DNA of 64,000 nucleotides from Hyunsoonleella aestuarii (GCF_006148925.1 NZ_VAWB01000001.1:1702001-1766000), one strand, 5' to 3'. Shown: positions 48,555-56,903, counted from the stretch's first letter. Notes: generated by a model not told the origin, from the sequence alone. Numbers and translations: made by a program.

Positions 48555-49049
48555 TTATTTTTTTCTATTATAATTAATTCGCCATCTTAAAGACCACGTA
48601 AGACCATCATCTTGTGAAATTTCCCAATCCCATATTAGAGAATCCTTAGTAATATTTTTAAATACCATTCTTTTTACTATTCTTTTTCCGTTTTTCTCCT
48701 CTGTTTTGGTTATGAAAACTTTATCCCCATTTTCTTCTATGGTTCCATAAAAATTAAAATAACCGCCTCCATTGTCTGCCCAAGCTTGACGCCATATTTT
48801 TTTTCTTGCATTGTAAACAGAAAGACTTATTCCTTTGAAATTATTTTGTAAATCTACAAAGCTTTCTTGTATTACTTTTCCATCTAGTATTTTTATAACG
48901 TTATTAGTACCTTTCATTGTTTGACCTTGGGCATTGGTCCAAGTAAGATCCCATTCTCCAATCCAAAAATCGTACGAATTCTTATCCAAATCTTGAGCAA
49001 TACATGAGGTAATTGTTAGAAATATTGTAATTTTAAGAATAGATTTCAT
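48555..49049 (-). CDS. Secreted protein, DUF1579-like lipocalin-type fold
   Basis: 164 residues, signal peptide ending near SCIAQ (residue ~19). The mature part opens with YDFWIGEWDLTWTNAQGQTMKGTNNVIKILDGKVIQESF, a pattern of short beta strands found in DUF1579 and related lipocalin-like proteins, and continues with repeated W-rich strands to the end. A small hydrophobic ligand or a structural role is plausible; no enzyme residues are evident. It is the last of five similar-sized minus-strand genes (48.5-51.2 kb). Confidence 0.7.
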   Translation of the reverse strand: MKSILKITIFLTITSCIAQDLDKNSYDFWIGEWDLTWTNAQGQTMKGTNNVIKILDGKVIQESFVDLQNNFKGISLSVYNARKKIWRQAWADNGGGYFNFYGTIEENGDKVFITKTEEKNGKRIVKRMVFKNITKDSLIWDWEISQDDGLTWSLRWRINYNRKK

Positions 49050-49180
49050 GCTTAAACGTTTTCGTCTTTTTCTTTAGGACGATAAAAATGAGTTAACAAT
49101 ATCTTGGCTAGTATATTCTGGTTTAATTTTTATTTTGTAGTAAATGAAGGGCTTCTTTATAAATAAGTTTCTCTAAAATT

Positions 49181-49579
49181 TTAACGCCAGCCTCCTAAAA
49201 TGGCTCCAATTAAAGTAAAATAGGTAGTTATAAAAAGGCAATGAATTAAAATATACTTCCATGACCGGAGTTCAAATAATGCAATTATCGAAAAAATCAT
49301 AGAAGCTAATGTAAGTCCTGACATGAAACCCGCAAACATACCTTCTTGCCAATTTGATTTGCCACCAGCTAAGAAAGATGCCATGCCAAAAGAAATTATT
49401 AAAGCAAAAATAAAAGCAAAACTATAGGTTTTTATAGGATTTACTATGTAATCATTAGCTTTTATATTTATTTCCGACAGCCATGATTTTTGAAAAAGCA
49501 GTGGAGAATACCACAAGCCACCAAGGACTAGGTTTAATATTGCACATGTTAGGATTGCTAAAAAGTTTAGATTTTCCAT
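49181..49579 (-). CDS. DUF1761-like small membrane protein
   Basis: 132 residues with four hydrophobic segments: NFLAILTCAILNLVLGGLWYSPLLF (~4-28), a middle pair around SFAFIFALIISFGMASFL and FMSGLTLASMIFSIIALFEL, and the last YILIHCLFITTYFTLIGAIL. The N-terminal GxLWYSPLLF followed by a W-L pair is the DUF1761 hallmark. Function unknown. No close coupling to its neighbours (gaps of 131 and 84 bases). Confidence 0.75.
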   Translation of the reverse strand: MENLNFLAILTCAILNLVLGGLWYSPLLFQKSWLSEINIKANDYIVNPIKTYSFAFIFALIISFGMASFLAGGKSNWQEGMFAGFMSGLTLASMIFSIIALFELRSWKYILIHCLFITTYFTLIGAILGGWR

Positions 49580-49663
49580 AAGTAAAAGATTTTAATTTAA
49601 TTTTTTTTAGATTTTATTTGTTTAAGATTTCTTATAATAGTTAAAGAAAAGTATTAGTGTAAT

Positions 49664-50176
49664 TTATTTTTCACTATCTCTAAACTTAGTTTCCAAATAT
49701 TTTTGTGTCCACTTTCCGTCACTTCTAGAGCCAACAATAAATTTGTAAGTTTTATCGTCAATTTTAATCCAAGCATCTGTAACAATGGCATTTCCATATT
49801 TATAGGTATAGAAAATATCATCTTTAAGTATTTCTACGCTACCAGTTGTTAGTTCTCCGAAAATATCAAACTCCCAAAATTTTATTTTTTTGGATGTTTT
49901 GTCATATTGCCTTATGCCGTGATTTCGCAATCCGTATTTTGTTTGATTTATATCTGTATAGCCATTAGAATTAACTAATACAATGGTGCTATCTAATGAA
50001 AATTGAAAAGTTATTTCTTGTTTAAATTTTGAGCCATTCGCCCAATTGCCTTCGGCATACCAGACTTTACCAACTAACGCCTCAAACTTTTTTAAATGAT
50101 TTTCTTGCCCTTTTGAAATTAATGAGCTTAGAGAAAAAAGAAGTAATAATAATTTTATTTTCAGCATTGACAGCAT
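49664..50176 (-). CDS. Secreted beta-rich protein of unknown function
   Basis: 170 residues; signal peptide ending near SKGQ (residue ~23). The remainder (LKKFEALVGKVWYAEGNWANGSKFKQEITFQFS and so on) looks like the heat-shock/lipocalin-like small beta-barrel group that contains DUF6265-type proteins, with the W-x2-EG pattern at the first strand. No catalytic motif is visible. The 36-base gap to the upstream DinB-like gene suggests the same transcript. Confidence 0.65.
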   Translation of the reverse strand: MLSMLKIKLLLLLFSLSSLISKGQENHLKKFEALVGKVWYAEGNWANGSKFKQEITFQFSLDSTIVLVNSNGYTDINQTKYGLRNHGIRQYDKTSKKIKFWEFDIFGELTTGSVEILKDDIFYTYKYGNAIVTDAWIKIDDKTYKFIVGSRSDGKWTQKYLETKFRDSEK

Positions 50177-50212
50177 TTATATAATAAATTTTAGGTTAAA
50201 CTTTATTGTAAA

Positions 50213-50812
50213 CTAGTTATTTGCCTTTTCTTCTTCTAAAATTTCTTGAATCTGCATGGTATGCCTGTGCATATGAGCTCCAATAATAACAGCGTGCTGT
50301 ATGGCATCGGCTTCACCGTATATATAGGGTGCAAAGACATGCCTTAAATCAACTTTTGTTGAAGATAAAAAGACTATCAGATCTTTTCTTAAGGTTTTAA
50401 TTTCATTTAAAAAGAACTCTTTTGATTTATCTTTAAATTCAGGTTTGGGTCTAAAAGGAGCAGGTGTATTTACTTTATTAGTTCTATCTGTTATTTTAGC
50501 AATAACCAGCCAATCGTTGGAACTTAGATTTTTGTCTAAGTCTATTTTGCCACTATTAATTATTTCTTTCAACTTTTCGTTAAGAGTTTTCTCAACAATG
50601 GCTAAATGTTCTAAGCAATTTAAAATAGTCCATCCATTATCTTTTGGTTTGTAAGAAAGACTTGCTGTCTTAAGTTCACCAAGGTTACTTTCGAGTAACT
50701 GAATTGATTCTGTAAGAATATCGAGGGCAATTTTTTTATTATCGTTACTTTGTTGTCCTAATAATTGAGTTATTGGACAACTGATGAGTAGCATGAGTAT
50801 TATTTTTTTCAT
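50213..50812 (-). CDS. DinB-superfamily protein with export signal
   Basis: 199 residues. The C-terminal ~165 form a DinB-like four-helix bundle: NGWTILNCLEHLAIVEKTL carries the first metal-ligand His, and GAHMHRHTMQIQEIL the other two (HxxxH spacing). DinB relatives are metal-dependent enzymes such as thiol S-transferases. Unusually, an N-terminal hydrophobic signal (KKIILMLLISCPITQLLGQQ) suggests export to the periplasm, while most DinB proteins are cytoplasmic. A lipid anchor is possible at Cys12. Upstream of it, 10 bases away, is an NTF2-like protein gene. Confidence 0.8.
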   Translation of the reverse strand: MKKIILMLLISCPITQLLGQQSNDNKKIALDILTESIQLLESNLGELKTASLSYKPKDNGWTILNCLEHLAIVEKTLNEKLKEIINSGKIDLDKNLSSNDWLVIAKITDRTNKVNTPAPFRPKPEFKDKSKEFFLNEIKTLRKDLIVFLSSTKVDLRHVFAPYIYGEADAIQHAVIIGAHMHRHTMQIQEILEEEKANN

Positions 50813-50822
50813 AGGATTGGAA

Positions 50823-51170
50823 CTATTGATTAGGAATTACAGTTATGTTTTTTATTTTATTATTACGGTCAAAACTAATAATGTCAATAGCATCAATGGT
50901 TTTTGATGTGTCTTTTTCGGTATTTGGAGTTGTATATGAAAAATCAACTAGGACTTTATTAGAGTTTGGCGAGGTATAAAAATTTCTTGTTTCAAATTTT
51001 AATGTGCTAATCATCACTGCTGTTTGTTTAAAGAATTCTCTCGCTTTTATTGGCTTTTCAATACCATATTGAACCATACAATCTTCAGTTAAATATGAGT
51101 GTACTTCATTTATGTTGCCGTTATGAAATGCAATAAAATATTTTTTGGCTAAAACTTTTTTAGGATTCAT
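50823..51170 (-). CDS. SnoaL/NTF2-like small protein
   Basis: 115 residues. The pattern AKKYFIAFHNGNINEVHSYLTEDCMVQYG, then KAREFFKQTAVMI and beta strands to the end, is that of SnoaL/NTF2-like proteins with a cone-shaped pocket. These can be isomerases, hydrolases or pure binders; nothing here fixes the role. It is cytoplasmic (no signal) and leads the group of minus-strand genes ending at 48555. Confidence 0.72.
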   Translation of the reverse strand: MNPKKVLAKKYFIAFHNGNINEVHSYLTEDCMVQYGIEKPIKAREFFKQTAVMISTLKFETRNFYTSPNSNKVLVDFSYTTPNTEKDTSKTIDAIDIISFDRNNKIKNITVIPNQ

Positions 51171-51587
51171 GATATTCAGTTTTCTAAGCTTCGGAAAATA
51201 ATGATATAAATAGTAACAAAGTAATAGTTCTAGTTTCGCATATGTTATACTAATTAATTGTCTAAAGAGATTGAATTAATTTGGCTTTTTTCAATTTCAA
51301 ATCTCGTTTCTAACAAATTTGGCATAAATATTTTAGTAAAAAAGGTTAACGGAATGTTGGTAATAATTATAATGCTTTATAAAAATAGTCTAAATAAGGC
51401 TATAAGGGTTTTTTAAAGTATTGAGTGATAATAAAGTTGTTTTGAATGTATATAAATATGGTTTAAACATCTTTTACGAATTTTATTTTGAATTAATCAC
51501 TTTGTCAAAATTTCATTCTTTTTGCAGATTTAATTATTAATTGAGACTATATTAATGTAATTTCGGATTAGGATAATTCTTTATTAA
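51171..51587. other. Divergent non-coding region, NTF2-like and MtfA-like genes
   Basis: About 417 bases with no convincing gene. It must hold two divergent promoters but I see no exact -7 element. The bases are very AT-rich and stop-rich in all frames. Confidence 0.45.
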
Positions 51588-52442
51588 TTGGTGTTATTAG
51601 TAATTGTTATAGAAAAGTATAGTTTAGGAAGTAAAATAATACTCGGTATTTTCTTTGCTATTTTGGCTTATATGTTTTTCCATTTTGCGGTCAAAATGAT
51701 CGAGATGGGCTATGTTTTAAAAAGAAAAAAACCGTTTTATGTACACTTCTATTATTTCCTAAGGAAGCTTAACGATAAACAAAAAAACATACTTAGAAGT
51801 AGTTTTCCTTTTTACAATAAACTAAACGATAAGCATAAATCTTATTTCGAACATCGGGTGGCGTCTTTTATAAAGGACAAAGACTTTCTAGGCAGGGGTG
51901 GTACTGTTATTACAGAAGAAATGAAAATTCTAGTTTCTGCTACAGCTGTCATGCTAACATTTGGTTTTAGGGACTTTTATATAGGTTTAATATCTAAAAT
52001 TGTAATTTATCCTAATAGATTTTACTCTAAGTCTAACGACTCATATCATAAAGGCGAGTTTAATCCAAAGTTAAAGGCATTAGTCCTTTCTTGGGAAGAC
52101 TTTAAAAAAGGGTTTAATGTGAATGATGACAATTTAAACCTTGGAATACATGAATTCACTCATGCTATTCATATTAATAGTATTAAAGAGCGCGATATTA
52201 GTTCTACTATATTTAGCGACACATTCAAGGAGTTATCTGCTTTATTAAATGCGAATGATGGCTTAAGAAACAAAATAATAACTTCAAAATATTTTCGAGA
52301 CTACGCTTATACCAATCAGTTTGAATTTTTAGCAGTCGCTATTGAAAACTTTATTGAAACTCCAAATACTTTTAAAAAAGATTTCCCCGCTGTTTATTCT
52401 AAAGTAAAGCAAATGCTTAATTTTAATTTTGCCGGATACTAA
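51588..52442 (+). CDS. MtfA-like zinc metallopeptidase (M90) with membrane anchor
   Basis: 284 residues from a TTG, with a GTG one codon later as alternative. An N-terminal segment (IILGIFFAILAYMFFHFAVKMIEMG, ~15-40) is a membrane anchor. The MtfA domain follows: NILRSSFPFYNKLNDKHKSYFEHRVASFIKDKDFLGRGG, the MVSATAVMLTFG-like region, the VLSWEDF strand and the zinc motif HEFTHAIH with a downstream Glu (FSDTFKEL). E. coli MtfA lacks the anchor; Bacteroidota relatives often have it. The substrate is unknown. It stands alone on its transcript, probably. Confidence 0.85.
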   Translation: MVLLVIVIEKYSLGSKIILGIFFAILAYMFFHFAVKMIEMGYVLKRKKPFYVHFYYFLRKLNDKQKNILRSSFPFYNKLNDKHKSYFEHRVASFIKDKDFLGRGGTVITEEMKILVSATAVMLTFGFRDFYIGLISKIVIYPNRFYSKSNDSYHKGEFNPKLKALVLSWEDFKKGFNVNDDNLNLGIHEFTHAIHINSIKERDISSTIFSDTFKELSALLNANDGLRNKIITSKYFRDYAYTNQFEFLAVAIENFIETPNTFKKDFPAVYSKVKQMLNFNFAGY

Positions 52443-52492
52443 TTTTTCTTCAATGACATTTGTCATGCTTTATAAGTATTTAGTTTAATAAA

Positions 52493-52508
52493 TTTAGTGG
52501 TAACTAAA
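52493..52508. promoter_or_regulatory. Inverted repeat upstream of first CBS gene
   Basis: TTTAGT and ACTAAA, 6-bp arms with a GGTA spacer, ending 17 bases before the CBS gene start. A related TTAGT/ACTAA repeat precedes the second CBS gene (53022-53034), but with a 3-base spacer. Confidence 0.3.
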
Positions 52509-52525
52509 CTTATAAAACGAAAGAC

Positions 52526-52945
52526 ATGATACGAAAAGCACCAATTTCAATGATAATGACAGAGTCTGTTATAACGTTGAATAAAGAAGATAACTTAGAA
52601 ACTGCGGAAAAACTTTTTCAAAAACATCACATTAGGCATATTCCAATTGTAAGTGGCAATGTTGTGGTTGGAATGCTAAGCTATACAGATTTATTACGAC
52701 TTAATTTCGCGCAATTAAATGACGAGGTAAACAATGATGCTGATGTTTTTATTCATGATATGTTTACAATTGAACAGGTTATGCTTCAAAAGATTATTTC
52801 GGTTTCCTCTTCCAATTCTATTAAAGAAGTTGCCGAAATATTTGCAACAAAAGAGTTTCATGCGTTACCAGTGGTAGATAATAATAAGTTAGTTGGAATT
52901 GTCACTACAACCGATATTATTAAGTATTTATTGAATCAATTTTAA
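52526..52945 (+). CDS. Two-CBS-domain protein, copy 1
   Basis: 139 residues composed only of a CBS pair: the first (MTESVITLNKEDNLETAEKLFQKHHIRHIPIV, ~9-60), the second (MLQKIISVSSSNSIKEVAEIFATKEFHALPVVD, ~80-139). The conserved GMLSYTDLL and GIVTTTDIIKYLL ends are typical adenosyl-ligand binding sites. CBS pairs bind AMP, ATP or SAM and sense energy state. A closely similar gene follows 110 bases downstream, so the two arose by tandem duplication. Confidence 0.9.
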   Translation: MIRKAPISMIMTESVITLNKEDNLETAEKLFQKHHIRHIPIVSGNVVVGMLSYTDLLRLNFAQLNDEVNNDADVFIHDMFTIEQVMLQKIISVSSSNSIKEVAEIFATKEFHALPVVDNNKLVGIVTTTDIIKYLLNQF

Positions 52946-53021
52946 ATATTTCAATATTCGATTTGACGGTTATAATTAATTAAGCGCTGATTTTTATCAT
53001 TTTTTTCCACTTGTTTAGTAG

Positions 53022-53034
53022 TTAGTTTTACTAA
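53022..53034. promoter_or_regulatory. Inverted repeat upstream of second CBS gene
   Basis: TTAGT and ACTAA flank a TTT spacer, ending 21 bases before the start of the second CBS gene. Resembles the repeat at 52493-52508, differing in spacing. Confidence 0.25.
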
Positions 53035-53055
53035 TATATTTTAAATTTTAAGGTT

Positions 53056-53472
53056 ATGAAAAGTAGAGTTCCAGTTTCAGAAATAATGACAAAAAACATT
53101 ATTGCATTAGATAGGTCTGATGATTTAATTAGAGCAGAACAGCTCTTTAAAAGATATAAGATAAGACACCTACCCGTAGTGCGAGAAGAACAAATAATTG
53201 GTATGTTGAGTTATACAGATTTACTTAAAATTAGTTTCGCAGATGCCACGGATGATGACTTAGATATTGAATCTGTAGTCTACAATATGTATTCTATAGA
53301 ACAGGTTATGACTAAAGATTTAGTTTCTGTAACAAGTAAAACAGCCATAAGTGAGGTAGCAGAGATTTTAGCAGAAAAAGAGTTTCATGCCTTGCCAGTT
53401 GTAGATGATTCTATATTAGTTGGAATAGTAACAACAACCGATTTAATAAAATATTTACTTGAACAATATTAA
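53056..53472 (+). CDS. Two-CBS-domain protein, copy 2
   Basis: 138 residues, aligning over its whole length with the preceding CBS protein: MTKNIIALDRSDDLIRAEQLFKRYKIRHLPVV, GMLSYTDLL, EQVMTKDLVSV and KEFHALPVVDDSILVGIVTTTDLIKYLLEQY. The most divergent part is the linker between the two CBS domains. Its stop overlaps the convergent rpe end by 4 bases. The paralogues may form heterodimers or act under different conditions; the sequence cannot decide. Confidence 0.9.
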   Translation: MKSRVPVSEIMTKNIIALDRSDDLIRAEQLFKRYKIRHLPVVREEQIIGMLSYTDLLKISFADATDDDLDIESVVYNMYSIEQVMTKDLVSVTSKTAISEVAEILAEKEFHALPVVDDSILVGIVTTTDLIKYLLEQY

Positions 53473-54131
53473 GAGTTGGCTAAAGCCTTTAAATCTTTTA
53501 TGGTGTTATGCTGGTTGCTACTTTTAAAAACGTAACTTCCTGCGACTAAAACATCTGCGCCAGCATTGACTAATTCAAGAGCATTTTTATTAGTTACCCC
53601 ACCATCAATTTCAATTTTTGTTGATGCTCCTTTTCGATTTATTAATTCTTTTAGTTGGCTTACCTTATTGTATGTGTTTTCAATAAAACTTTGTCCACCA
53701 AATCCAGGATTTACACTCATTAAGCAAACCAAATCAATATTGTTAATAGTATCTTCTAAAACATTGATGTTAGTATGTGGGTTTAGAGCAACGCCAGCTT
53801 TCATGTCTTCAGCTTTTATAGCTTGAAGGGTTCTATGTAAATGTGTACAAGCCTCAAAATGAACTGTTAAAATATCACTACCTAATTGAGAAAATGTTTT
53901 AATGTATCTGTCGGGGTCAACAATCATTAAATGCACATCAATGGTCTTTTTTGCATGTTTGGTAATGGCTTGTAAAACAGGCATTCCAAATGAAATATTC
54001 GGAACAAAAACACCATCCATGATATCAATGTGAAACCAATCTGCATCACTGTTATTAACCATTTCAACGTCTCGCTGAAGGTTAGCAAAGTCTGCTGCTA
54101 AAATTGAAGGTGCTATTAGTTTTGAACTCAT
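53469..54131 (-). CDS. rpe: Ribulose-phosphate 3-epimerase
   Basis: 220 residues with the complete Rpe pattern: APSILAADFANL, DWFHIDIMDGVFVPNISFG (metal-binding His and Asp), DVHLMI, HFEA, LMSVNPGFGGQSF and EIDGGV, then ADVLVAGSYVFK. It interconverts ribulose 5-phosphate and xylulose 5-phosphate in the pentose phosphate pathway. A TATTTTTG element stands 28 bases upstream of its ATG on the minus strand. It is separated from rpoD by the rpoD terminator. Confidence 0.96.
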   Translation of the reverse strand: MSSKLIAPSILAADFANLQRDVEMVNNSDADWFHIDIMDGVFVPNISFGMPVLQAITKHAKKTIDVHLMIVDPDRYIKTFSQLGSDILTVHFEACTHLHRTLQAIKAEDMKAGVALNPHTNINVLEDTINNIDLVCLMSVNPGFGGQSFIENTYNKVSQLKELINRKGASTKIEIDGGVTNKNALELVNAGADVLVAGSYVFKSSNQHNTIKDLKALANS

Positions 54132-54158
54132 TTGATGGATATTATTTTATGGTTTGAG

Positions 54159-54166
54159 CAAAAATA
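54159..54166 (-). promoter_or_regulatory. Putative -7 promoter element of rpe
   Basis: Minus strand TATTTTTG, matching TAnnTTTG, 27 bases upstream of the rpe ATG, beyond the rpoD terminator. Confidence 0.42.
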
Positions 54167-54179
54167 CTATAAAAAAGTA

Positions 54180-54204
54180 AACCCCCGGTAATCAGCCGGG
54201 GGTT
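54180..54204 (-). terminator. Terminator of rpoD
   Basis: A GC-rich 9-bp stem, AACCCCCGG and CCGGGGGTT, with a 7-base loop. On the minus strand it is followed by a T-rich stretch and lies 71 bases after the rpoD stop. Confidence 0.9.
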
Positions 54205-54274
54205 CTTTCATCAATCAAAAAACGAACAGTTATGTGTAACTGTTTGTTGCGGTAATTTAGTTGTAATTATATTA

Positions 54275-55138
54275 CTATCCTAAATATGTTTTCAATATTT
54301 TACTTCTAGACGTATGTTTTAATCTACGAATAGCCTTTTCTTTTATTTGTCTTACACGCTCACGAGTTAAATCGAAAGTCTCACCAATTTCTTCTAATGT
54401 CATTGGGTGTTGGTTCCCCAAGCCAAAGTATAATCGAATAACATCTGCCTCACGGGGTGTTAAAGTTTCTAGAGCACGTTCAATTTCAGTACGTAAAGAT
54501 TCGTGTAATAATTCTTTATCTGGATTTGGTGACTCACCGCTATTTAGTACATCGTATAAATTAGAGTCTTCCCCTTCAACTAAAGGCGCATCCATACTAA
54601 CATGACGTCCAGAATTTTTCATGGATTCCTTAACGTCATTAATAGTCATATCCAACTCTTTAGCTATTTCTTCTGCAGAAGGCGGACGTTCGTGACTTTG
54701 CTCTAAAAAAGCAAAAGTTTTATTGATTTTATTAATAGAACCAATTTTGTTTAAAGGTAAACGTACAATACGCGATTGTTCTGCTAACGCTTGAAGAATC
54801 GATTGACGAATCCACCAAACGGCATAAGAGATAAACTTAAATCCACGAGTCTCATCAAAACGTTGAGCAGCTTTAATAAGCCCTAGGTTTCCTTCGTTTA
54901 TTAAATCTGGTAACGTTAAACCTTGGTTTTGGTATTGCTTGGCTACCGATACAACAAATCGTAAATTAGCTTTGGTTAACTTTTCTAAAGCTATTTGATC
55001 TCCAGCTTTAATACGTTGTGCTAATTCTACTTCCTCGTCTGCAGTAATTAAGTCAACTTTTCCAATTTCTTGCAGGTATTTATCTAACGAAGCAGTTTCT
55101 CTATTGGTTACCTGCTTCGTAATTTTGAGTTGTCTCAT
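54275..55138 (-). CDS. rpoD: Primary sigma factor RpoD (Bacteroidota short form)
   Basis: 287 residues. Region 1.2 ([25 protein letters not shown]) is followed directly by region 2 ([67 protein letters not shown]), region 3, and region 4 with the helix-turn-helix [29 protein letters not shown]. The long region 1.1 and non-conserved spacer found in E. coli sigma-70 are absent, as is usual in Bacteroidota. It directs transcription from housekeeping promoters with TAnnTTTG and TTG elements. A strong terminator follows. Confidence 0.97.
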   Translation of the reverse strand: MRQLKITKQVTNRETASLDKYLQEIGKVDLITADEEVELAQRIKAGDQIALEKLTKANLRFVVSVAKQYQNQGLTLPDLINEGNLGLIKAAQRFDETRGFKFISYAVWWIRQSILQALAEQSRIVRLPLNKIGSINKINKTFAFLEQSHERPPSAEEIAKELDMTINDVKESMKNSGRHVSMDAPLVEGEDSNLYDVLNSGESPNPDKELLHESLRTEIERALETLTPREADVIRLYFGLGNQHPMTLEEIGETFDLTRERVRQIKEKAIRRLKHTSRSKILKTYLG

Positions 55139-55312
55139 GTATTATATCGTTATTTTAGAGGGATTGCAATTCTTATTCAATGGTTATACGTTTAAATGTC
55201 AAAAAATGTTACAAAAACTTTGAAATAATTTTTTATACACTCTTTTTTTAGACCCTAGAGTATTTGAATTGTCACAATTTAGACCGCGCGAAGTGGCTAA
55301 CTATTTCTTTAT

Positions 55313-56311
55313 CTATAGGAAAGACATTTTATCTTCCATGTTTATACGCTCTTGGGCAATGTAAATTTTTTGATGTACTTTTTTAAAAAATAACGTTCTA
55401 TCTCTTTCACCTGAGGTTGCCAACAGTTTTGAGTTAGACATTTGTTTTTGCAAAAATTCATACATCATTTCGCATGTATTCTGATTTTCAATTTTAAAAT
55501 AATTTAATACTGTAAATGGTGTGAAAAATACTTTGCCAAATGGGGTTATAATCATAGGTGTGTTAGTCAACATATGTAAATCACATTTGTATAGTAAAAA
55601 TTTATTACTACTACCATGACTTTCAATGCTTTGGTTAATTGTTTGTTCCTCAATGTGTTTTATTACCTCATGTATGTCATCACAAATAAGTAAAGCCAAG
55701 TCTTTAGATACTAATCCAGCTTCAAAATAGTAAAGTACTTGCTGCAAAGTGCCATTAATTGTGTTATCGCTCCATAACTCTGTTATATCAATATTTTTAT
55801 ATATTTCACCTAATTGAAAAGCGCTTTTTAAAAGGGATTCAGGAATAGTACTTATCCAATCATCAAAAGAAATTTTGCTTTTGGCCATGTCAATATTCAA
55901 ATCTTTCAACCAGACATACATTTTATATCTTGTTAAATAAGAATCTGTTAGGGTGTGAAAAACAGGGACGTCTTTAGCTGAGTAAATAATTGAAGCACCT
56001 TTAAGCTTCGTTAAAGGGTAGGTGTTGTTGTAAGATTGTTTTAACCATGATTCTAGTCCATCCGTATCATGAATAGTTGGGGACAATTCCGCTATAATAG
56101 AGTTTTGGTTACCAACTTCAAATAGTTTATTTAGTGAAATATTATAATGTTTTGCAAGTTTTACACTTTCTTCAAGTGATAAATTCGTTTTTAAATTTAT
56201 ACGTCTATAAGCGGCATCGTAACCAATATCTAATACATCTGCCATTTCATCTACAAAAGACGTATTGTCTTTTGATTTCTCTTTTAAGAGTTTAATGAAC
56301 TGATTTTGCAT
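55313..56311 (-). CDS. HTH-domain putative transcriptional regulator
   Basis: 332 residues. The N-terminal ~65 residues look like a Cro/C1-type helix-turn-helix (FVDEMADVLDIGYDAAYRRINLKTNLSLEESVKLAKHYNISLNKLF), a pattern found in a group of flavobacterial regulators. The remaining ~265 residues are soluble, mixed helix and strand, with no ligand motif I can name. A 23-base perfect palindrome lies 54 bases upstream, between this gene and two divergent tiny genes, a likely operator. No membrane segment, so it is presumably cytoplasmic. Confidence 0.8.
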   Translation of the reverse strand: MQNQFIKLLKEKSKDNTSFVDEMADVLDIGYDAAYRRINLKTNLSLEESVKLAKHYNISLNKLFEVGNQNSIIAELSPTIHDTDGLESWLKQSYNNTYPLTKLKGASIIYSAKDVPVFHTLTDSYLTRYKMYVWLKDLNIDMAKSKISFDDWISTIPESLLKSAFQLGEIYKNIDITELWSDNTINGTLQQVLYYFEAGLVSKDLALLICDDIHEVIKHIEEQTINQSIESHGSSNKFLLYKCDLHMLTNTPMIITPFGKVFFTPFTVLNYFKIENQNTCEMMYEFLQKQMSNSKLLATSGERDRTLFFKKVHQKIYIAQERINMEDKMSFL

Positions 56312-56365
56312 TTTTTCAAAAATTCCAAGTAGGAAAGTGGGTGGTTTTGTGAAAAATAAGAAAAT

Positions 56366-56388
56366 TAAATTGTTTTTTAAACAATTTA
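56366..56388. promoter_or_regulatory. Perfect palindrome between HTH gene and 91-residue gene
   Basis: 10-bp arms TAAATTGTTT and AAACAATTTA around a TTT spacer. It sits between divergent starts, 54 bases from the HTH gene and 61 from the small gene. Probable operator of the HTH protein. Confidence 0.55.
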
Positions 56389-56408
56389 GTCAAATGATTA
56401 TCAATTAA

Positions 56409-56425
56409 TACAAAGTAAGTTTGTA
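56409..56425. promoter_or_regulatory. Second inverted repeat overlapping a -7 element
   Basis: TACAAA and TTTGTA arms flank GTAAG. The plus strand within it reads TAAGTTTG (56416-56423), an exact TAnnTTTG, 26 bases before the ATG of the 91-residue gene. A repressor bound here would block that promoter. Confidence 0.5.
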
Positions 56426-56449
56426 CTATAATCTTTTAATAATCTAGCC

Positions 56450-56725
56450 ATGAAAGCTAATATTACAACAAATTCTCCCTTAATATTGTTTTGGTCTGTT
56501 CCTAGTATTTCTATGGTAAGGGAATATAAGGCTAAATGTGAATTACTAAGTAAGGCTATCGCTAATCTCAAATCTGTTGAAATTTTAACTTATGATAATA
56601 AGCTTATAAAGCTTGAACATATTATAATCGATTCAGGAAAATTCTTTGGAATGGAAAATATCAAAGGAGAGCTTAAAAAACTATTGCTGAATGTTAACAA
56701 GATTAAAGAAATAATAATACTTTAA
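56450..56725 (+). CDS. Small protein of unknown function (91 residues)
   Basis: 91 residues, cytoplasmic, no signal. The layout is alternating strands and helices (PLILFWSVPSISMVREYKAKCELLSKAIANLKSVEILTYDNKLIKLEHIIIDSGKFF and a final KKLLLNVNKIKEIIIL). I do not recognise a family. A promoter element TAAGTTTG and two inverted repeats precede it, and an HTH regulator is divergent, so it is probably regulated by that protein. Base composition matches the surroundings. Confidence 0.6.
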   Translation: MKANITTNSPLILFWSVPSISMVREYKAKCELLSKAIANLKSVEILTYDNKLIKLEHIIIDSGKFFGMENIKGELKKLLLNVNKIKEIIIL

Positions 56726-56735
56726 ATTGATCGCA

Positions 56736-56903
56736 ATGAGAACTGTTAGAAATATAAAAAGTAATCCATTTAAAAATCTTGTATTAAGCATTATTGATAA
56801 CTATCTATATTATGTTGTAATTAAAAAATCCTATAAGCAACAATTGGAACAAAAAATGTTGTCATCAGAAACTCAGAATTTTAATTTTCGAGTAGCCTCA
56901 TAA
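56736..56903 (+). CDS. Possible 55-residue protein downstream of the 91-residue gene
   Basis: An ATG 10 bases after the upstream stop opens a 55-codon frame (MRTVRNIKSNPFKNLVLSII and onward, ending FRVAS). The protein is basic, with a short hydrophobic stretch (LVLSIIDNYLYYVVI). No family is recognised. The tight spacing and start with normal codon use argue for a real co-transcribed gene, but its small size means that chance cannot be excluded. Confidence 0.45.
   Translation: MRTVRNIKSNPFKNLVLSIIDNYLYYVVIKKSYKQQLEQKMLSSETQNFNFRVAS

Noticed and set aside
52526-53472. Two CBS genes as an assembly artefact
   Set aside because: They differ along their lengths, most of all in the interdomain linker, and have different upstream sequences.
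54275-55138. RpoD as a truncated sigma factor
   Set aside because: The 287-residue length without region 1.1 is the normal form of the primary sigma factor in Bacteroidota.
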